From Methylococcaceae bacterium (GTDB taxonomy: Bacteria; Pseudomonadota; Gammaproteobacteria; Methylococcales; Methylomonadaceae), in assembly GCA_947505055.1 (NCBI GenBank), contig CANNLO010000165.1, positions 1 to 9,595 of the forward strand: a stretch of 9,595 nt of DNA, written 5' to 3'. A program made the translations under genes and the position numbers. Shown here piece after piece: positions 5,877 through 9,595 of the stretch (its first letter is position 1; every line of letters begins with the position of its first letter). The notes under the pieces are model-generated. The model searched no databases. It worked only from the letters and a program-made list of their open reading frames with translations, and was not told the DNA's origin.

Positions 5877-5906
5877 TTGCTTACATAGCGCTTACATGAA
5901 TATAAT
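5877..5906 (+). promoter_or_regulatory. putative integrase promoter overlapping arm sites
   Basis: A perfect TATAAT at 5901-5906 has TTGCTT at 5877-5882 with an 18-base spacer. The right pair of arm repeats fills the spacer. It lies 31 bases upstream of the integrase ATG. Integrase binding there could shut off its own transcription. Confidence 0.5.
5879..5899 (+). repeat. right pair of putative integrase arm sites
   Basis: GCTTACATAG (5879-5888) and GCTTACATGA (5890-5899) have the same direction and 11-base period as the left pair at 5649-5669. A looser relative, GCTTTACATA, lies near 5844-5853. The pair sits between the tRNA core and the integrase gene. Confidence 0.6.
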
Positions 5907-5937
5907 GTCTATATCTTATAGATTGTAAGTTACACAA

Positions 5938-7119
5938 ATGCCAAAATTAACAAAAAGTTATATAGAGAGCCTAGTAAGGCCCGAGGCTGGAAAGCAGACA
6001 ATTCATTGGGACTCTGTGCAGGGCGGATTGGGTTTGCGTGTTACTAATGGTAGCAAATCATTTATATTCCAGCAGCGCATTAATGGTAAATCGCCTCGCG
6101 TGACAATTGGAGCTTGGGAGGATATGTCTGTTGATGATGCCCGAGACCGCGCCCGAAAACTGGCTGTATTAGTAGATGATGGTATTAATCCTAGGCAGCA
6201 AATGAAAAAAGATGCCGATATGTCAGTGACTCTTTCGGTTGTATATCTACGATTTAAGTCGGAAAGGCCACTTAAGGATAGGACTAAGTTTGATTATGAT
6301 TATTATGTAAGTCATTATTTTTCAGATTGGGTCAATAAACCATTGGCTGAAATTGATAGCGATATGGTGATGGCGCGCTATAAAAAAATTAGCTTGGACT
6401 CTGGACCAGCTCAGGGCTCAGTAGCTATGCGTTTCTTAAGGTCCGTAATAAATTTTGCCAGAGCTACTTATGGCTCAGCAATATTCACTGAGAATCCAGT
6501 TTCAAGCATTACAGCAAAAAAAGCATGGGTAAAAAACATGCCAAAAACAGACCATTTAAGGATGCATGAAATAAACCCATTTTTGGTAGCAACTAGGAAG
6601 TTAGAAAATCCGATAATGGCTATGTATCTGGAATTTATTTTACTTACTGGGTCAAGGCGCACAGAAGCAGCTACATTAAGATGGGCTGATGTTGATTTTA
6701 AGGCTAAAACATTTACTTTTAGTGATACCAAGAACAACACAAATAGGGTGATGCCAATTACATCGAGGGTTTCAACAGTTTTGGATAACTTACTTAAAAT
6801 AAAGATGGGCATTTATGTATTTGCAACTGTAGGTAAGGCAGGAAAAGTTACACATATTAGTGCGCCACATAAATCTATAACAAAAGTTAATCAATTGGCT
6901 GACACTGAAGTAACAGTCCATGGGCTCAGAAGAACTTATGCAACTGTATTGGAAAGCCTAGATTGCCCGACATATCCATTGAAGGCACTTCTCGGTCACA
7001 GTATGAATGGCGATGTTACTACGTCGCATTACACCCAAATAAACGTTGAACGCTTGCGTCCTTGGGCCGATAAGTACGAGGCGAAAATATTACAACTTCT
7101 GAGTAAAGAAGATAGGTGA
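5938..7119 (+). CDS. int: tyrosine site-specific integrase, P4/DUF4102 type
   Basis: This 393-residue protein has the usual length for the family. Residues 1-90 form the DUF4102 arm-binding domain (MPKLTKSYIESLVRPE, GGLGLRVT-GSKSFIFQQRING, VTIGAW, SVDDARDRARKL). Residues about 95-190 are the SAM-like core-binding domain. The catalytic domain (about 205-385) has Arg240 in TGSRRTEAATLRW, Lys265 in the beta-hairpin, His328 and Arg331 in HGLRRTYA, His354 in LLGH and the nucleophile Tyr365 in SHYTQ. All catalytic residues appear present, so it should be active. It catalyses recombination between the element attP and a tRNA attB. The core is 174 bases upstream. No strong Shine-Dalgarno sequence is visible before ATG 5938. 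A small gene follows after 4 bases, probably cotranscribed. Confidence 0.95.
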   Translation: MPKLTKSYIESLVRPEAGKQTIHWDSVQGGLGLRVTNGSKSFIFQQRINGKSPRVTIGAWEDMSVDDARDRARKLAVLVDDGINPRQQMKKDADMSVTLSVVYLRFKSERPLKDRTKFDYDYYVSHYFSDWVNKPLAEIDSDMVMARYKKISLDSGPAQGSVAMRFLRSVINFARATYGSAIFTENPVSSITAKKAWVKNMPKTDHLRMHEINPFLVATRKLENPIMAMYLEFILLTGSRRTEAATLRWADVDFKAKTFTFSDTKNNTNRVMPITSRVSTVLDNLLKIKMGIYVFATVGKAGKVTHISAPHKSITKVNQLADTEVTVHGLRRTYATVLESLDCPTYPLKALLGHSMNGDVTTSHYTQINVERLRPWADKYEAKILQLLSKEDR

Positions 7120-7123
7120 TTGT

Positions 7124-7645
7124 ATGAGTGCGCATGAAAGCTTGAAAGAAGTACAAAGACTTTTCGACTTGGGCATAGAACTTGGCAACTTTATTAAAGC
7201 AGCAGAAGTTATTGACAATGAAGATACAGAAAATGAGCGCAAACAAATTGATGTCGATATAGAAACATCATTTCAAGAGTTATTGAGCAATAAGTATAAA
7301 GGTGATGCAGAAGAATTGGCGAGGGTTCTATATAAATACTACATAAAACTTTCTGTGAAAGGTATAAATATCCGTCAATCTAAGCTCGCGCCCGAACGCA
7401 AGTCAGGGCGACCTTCAATATGGGGTGAGAATGGTGAGCACAAGTTGATGCTCTATGAAGGCGTAAATCGCGAGTTACAAAAAATGAAATTAGAAGGTAT
7501 CAATTCACCGAAAATACTCGCAGCAATCAAAAGAATGAATCCCTATACAGGTAATAAACGTGCCGAAAGAAATGCGTACGAGGCTCTTGTCAAAGGGTTG
7601 CAATCAACTTACAGCGAAGCTAAGTCCCTGTTAAAGAATGACTAA
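7124..7645 (+). CDS. hypothetical protein downstream of the integrase
   Basis: This 173-residue, probably cytoplasmic protein starts 4 bases after the integrase stop. It has no signal peptide or membrane segment. It looks largely helical: an acidic N-terminal half (FDLGIELGNFIKAAEVIDNEDTE in part), then a basic linker KLAPERKSGRPS. After that comes a helical C-terminal half containing ILAAIKRMNPYTGNKRAERNAYEAL. The basic GRPS segment followed by short helices could be a DNA-binding unit, but I do not recognise a family. Tight coupling to the integrase suggests a role in integration, excision or its control. That is inference from position only. Confidence 0.75.
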   Translation: MSAHESLKEVQRLFDLGIELGNFIKAAEVIDNEDTENERKQIDVDIETSFQELLSNKYKGDAEELARVLYKYYIKLSVKGINIRQSKLAPERKSGRPSIWGENGEHKLMLYEGVNRELQKMKLEGINSPKILAAIKRMNPYTGNKRAERNAYEALVKGLQSTYSEAKSLLKND

Positions 7646-7691
7646 TTAATTAGAAAACACTCATCCCACGTAGCCTATTTTTTCTAATTAA
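7646..7691. repeat. perfect 12-base inverted repeat after the integrase operon
   Basis: TTAATTAGAAAA (7646-7657) is the exact reverse complement of TTTTCTAATTAA (7680-7691), with a 22-base spacer. It begins at the base after the stop codon of the preceding gene. The stem is AT-rich and has no T-run after it, so it would be a poor terminator. It may be an operator for a dimeric regulator. Confidence 0.6.
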
Positions 7692-7700
7692 AAACACTTT

Positions 7701-7752
7701 TAAAATTTCTCCATATCAGGGAAACCCCTGTGCAACTGGGAGAAATTTTATG
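7701..7752 (+). promoter_or_regulatory. long hairpin sequestering the RBS of the AlpA-like gene
   Basis: TAAAATTTCTCC (7701-7712) pairs perfectly with GGAGAAATTTTA (7739-7750). Inside it, CAGGG (7717-7721) pairs with CCCTG (7726-7730) around an AAAC loop. The 3' strand contains the Shine-Dalgarno GGGAG (7738-7742) and reaches the A of the ATG at 7750, so the folded RNA should block translation initiation. It could be a cis switch or the target or source of a small antisense RNA. Confidence 0.65.
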
Positions 7753-7989
7753 AAACTTACTTCACCACTACCTAAGGTGGAATTTCCACTAATTACAGCC
7801 TTTAACTTTTACGATGAACGCTTGCCGCGACCTATGGCTGCAGAATATCTCGGTGTATCACATGAGTTCCTTGAGACCAACGTGTGCTCAAAAAGGCATG
7901 CTATTCCATACTTCAAAATCGGTGCTAAGGTTTATTACTTAAAATCTGATTTAGATACTTGGATTCTTTCACGCAAAGTCGGGGCTTAA
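7750..7989 (+). CDS. AlpA/excisionase-like winged HTH regulator
   Basis: This 79-residue protein has an HTH_17/AlpA-type DNA-binding fold. RPMAAEYLGVSHEFLE forms the helix-turn-helix, IPYFKIGAKVYYLKSDLDTWI forms the wing and recognition-strand pattern, and a short basic tail ends it. Proteins of this type act as excisionases or as activators of integrase and replication genes in P4-like elements. The start ATG 7750 has GGGAG 7 bases upstream, within the hairpin described. The next gene begins 1 base after the stop, so an operon with the unknown gene and primase is likely. Confidence 0.85.
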   Translation: MKLTSPLPKVEFPLITAFNFYDERLPRPMAAEYLGVSHEFLETNVCSKRHAIPYFKIGAKVYYLKSDLDTWILSRKVGA

Positions 7990-7990
7990 T

Positions 7991-8626
7991 ATGAATAATC
8001 TAATTGTTTATAAACAACCCTCGGGCAATCCTTGGTTAGATAAAACATTAACAAATTTCGCTAGAGATGAAATAAGTTATGTATTGGACCCAATTCCGCA
8101 GGCTTATTACAGGCCACATGAATTGTTTAAGTGGTTATGTGATAACCGGGCGGAACATTTCTTATTTGAGGGACTAGTGAACTTAGCCCCATTGTTTCCA
8201 GTAGACGCCTATTACGGGGAGATTAGCCATTGGTTAGCCCCACCACCATCAGGAGCAGGTAATGCGGTGGTCATTATCATGGGTAGGCATGATAAAAAGT
8301 TGAGGTTTATGGGGGGGAATTACTTCAACGAATTCCCAAATCGCTGCAAAGTAAACGTCAGCAATGATTTTTGGCAATCAATAGATGGGCTAAAAACAGA
8401 CCTTGCTAAGCACCATTATATGAGATTGTATCTTCAACAAAACATGAATAATGATGATGATGATTTTGCGAGACAGGTTACATGTAAATCTAATATTGCG
8501 AACACGATGCCAGTTTATTTGATGCTAATAGATGGCAATAACCATTATTTTTGGGCAATGCCTGCGATTGTATACGGTCACCATCCATCTGATATGAAAC
8601 ATGAAAAGATGTGGGAGGTTGCATGA
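7991..8626 (+). CDS. hypothetical protein between the HTH regulator and primase
   Basis: This 211-residue protein has no signal peptide. GGGG (7981-7984) lies 6 bases before ATG 7991. It is rich in aromatic residues, Asn and His (YYRPHELFKWLCD, HHYMRLYL, NNHYFWAMPAIVYGHH). A run of four Asp (NNDDDDFA) comes from a GAT triplet repeat near 8451-8463. I do not recognise a family. Its TGA overlaps the primase ATG (ATGA at 8623-8626). Position between an AlpA-like gene and a primase suggests a replication or control protein of the element, which is inference. Confidence 0.78.
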   Translation: MNNLIVYKQPSGNPWLDKTLTNFARDEISYVLDPIPQAYYRPHELFKWLCDNRAEHFLFEGLVNLAPLFPVDAYYGEISHWLAPPPSGAGNAVVIIMGRHDKKLRFMGGNYFNEFPNRCKVNVSNDFWQSIDGLKTDLAKHHYMRLYLQQNMNNDDDDFARQVTCKSNIANTMPVYLMLIDGNNHYFWAMPAIVYGHHPSDMKHEKMWEVA

Positions 8627-9595
8627 TAGTAAGCGAAATAAGGTATTCCAGCGGCGTTAATAAATTTGATAACTTACCTAAGCAGCTTGTAGCAAAAAAT
8701 TTTACTGATTTCATGGATAAGGTTCTGGCTAAACGAAGCCCCCGAAAGGGGGAAACCTACTTTTGCTCAGCTTTTAGTTATGGACCACATAAAGATACTA
8801 AAGAATATCCGCGTAATGACCATTACCGCCTAGGCACACATGTTGAACCTAAACGTTTTATAGTGCTTGATTTCGATGGATTCAGTGATATAACTGCATT
8901 CAATCAAACGTTTGCAGCCATTGAGGTCTTTAGTGGATTTGGTTATACCACTTGGAGCTACAAACATGATGCGCCTCGTGCTAGAGCGGTACTTGAACTT
9001 GATAGAGAAGTAACTCGGGAAGAAGGAATAAAAATTGGTGAGGCATTTCAAGCAAAGTTAACGGAAATTATTGGGGATGATACTGCAGTTTTTGACGATT
9101 CGGTTTACAGGGCAGAACAGCCGGTTTACGGGCCACCGCCGCTTGCACATACGTTTAGATTCGGCGGAAAAAAGCTTGTTGAGGCAGACCATTTTATTAA
9201 TCTGTTTAATGCTAAATTAAAAACCGCATCACCTACCAATGTCACTCGTTCCAACAATATAACTTCAACTAAAACTAGCTACAACAAGCTAACTCAATCA
9301 TCTTTAGAGAAAGTCTTAGCCAAGATAAATTGTAGTGATGAAAAGAGTTGGTCTGATGTGGCGAATGCGCTTGCTAGGGTCTACGGTGAAGCCGGACGTG
9401 AGTATTTTATAACCTTTAGCGAAGGCACCTATGCTGGGGCAGCGTATCCTGATTTTGATATTGATGAAGTCAACGAAAGATTTGACCGTGCTTTAAACGA
9501 GGTGGCATTTAAGCCAGTAGGTTTTGGTATAAAACGTCTTTGCGCACTAGCTAACATAGACCCAACAACGCTCGAGTTCGAACCGGAGCCATTTA
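8623..9595 (+). CDS. archaeo-eukaryotic-type primase of the element, right-truncated
   Basis: The frame is open from ATG 8623 to the right edge (324 codons, no stop). A strong Shine-Dalgarno GGGAGG (8613-8618) precedes it and its start overlaps the previous stop. Residues about 70-180 look like an AEP primase core. It has a DxD metal pair in VLDFDGF (Asp83, Asp85) and TTWSYKHDAPRARAVLEL, which fits the family pattern of a His (His115) followed by PR-x-R. VFDDSVYRAEQPVYGPP comes later in the core. Residues about 228-295 fit a PriCT_2-like C-terminal region (WSDVANALARVYGEAGREYF...). In phage satellites such proteins often continue into a D5/SF3 helicase, which would lie outside the window. It would make primers for replication of the excised element. 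Confidence 0.8.
   Translation, partial: MIVSEIRYSSGVNKFDNLPKQLVAKNFTDFMDKVLAKRSPRKGETYFCSAFSYGPHKDTKEYPRNDHYRLGTHVEPKRFIVLDFDGFSDITAFNQTFAAIEVFSGFGYTTWSYKHDAPRARAVLELDREVTREEGIKIGEAFQAKLTEIIGDDTAVFDDSVYRAEQPVYGPPPLAHTFRFGGKKLVEADHFINLFNAKLKTASPTNVTRSNNITSTKTSYNKLTQSSLEKVLAKINCSDEKSWSDVANALARVYGEAGREYFITFSEGTYAGAAYPDFDIDEVNERFDRALNEVAFKPVGFGIKRLCALANIDPTTLEFEPEPF

Noticed and set aside
5649..5899. GCTTACATAG repeats as a CRISPR array
   Set aside because: The units are only 10 bases with 1-base spacing in pairs, and there are no cas genes. Integrase arm sites fit better.

Overview
The window looks like accessory DNA of a Gram-negative bacterium, carrying one or two ends of an integrative genetic element. 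Lipoprotein signal peptides and a periplasmic SurA/PpiC-type protein support the Gram-negative call. The AT-rich composition and the acceptor-stem sequence of a tRNA-Phe fragment fit a betaproteobacterium (perhaps Methylophilaceae-like), but that assignment is only a guess.

Left part (2-3893, + strand): the end of a small membrane protein, a short secreted cysteine-containing protein, a doubtful short broken frame, then four tightly packed genes with 4-base overlaps or a 1-base gap. These encode lipoprotein A (766-1266), Sel1-repeat lipoprotein B (1263-2261), SurA/PpiC-like prolyl isomerase C (2263-3273) and secreted coiled-coil protein D (3270-3893). A, B and C have unrelated bodies but end in nearly the same tag, GFKPKTEKFGKCVLELSK, preceded by a cysteine. 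D carries two looser copies of the same C-x14-C motif near its N terminus. A convergent gene E (4023-5267, - strand) carries one more copy. D and E also share a second cysteine motif, C-x8-C-[RH], at the extreme C terminus. This set of exported proteins sharing one cysteine module is the most novel feature of the window.

Middle part (5268-5937): no protein gene. It holds the second copy of a roughly 68-base direct repeat that brackets gene E, a potential G-quadruplex, a Rho-independent terminator, and a 49-base 3' fragment of a tRNA-Phe gene. Paired GCTTACATAG repeats lie on both sides of the fragment. This looks like an integrase attachment site with both arms present, as expected for attP or for the junction between tandem or circularised elements.

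Right part (5938-9595, + strand): a tyrosine integrase of the P4/DUF4102 type, a small unknown gene coupled to it, and a hairpin-rich intergenic region. An AlpA-like HTH protein follows, whose ribosome binding site is buried in a long hairpin. Then come an unknown 211-residue protein and the start of an archaeo-eukaryotic-type primase that runs off the right edge. This order of integration, regulation and replication genes is typical of phage satellites and related integrative elements. The exported cysteine-tag proteins would be cargo at the other end of the same or a tandem element.
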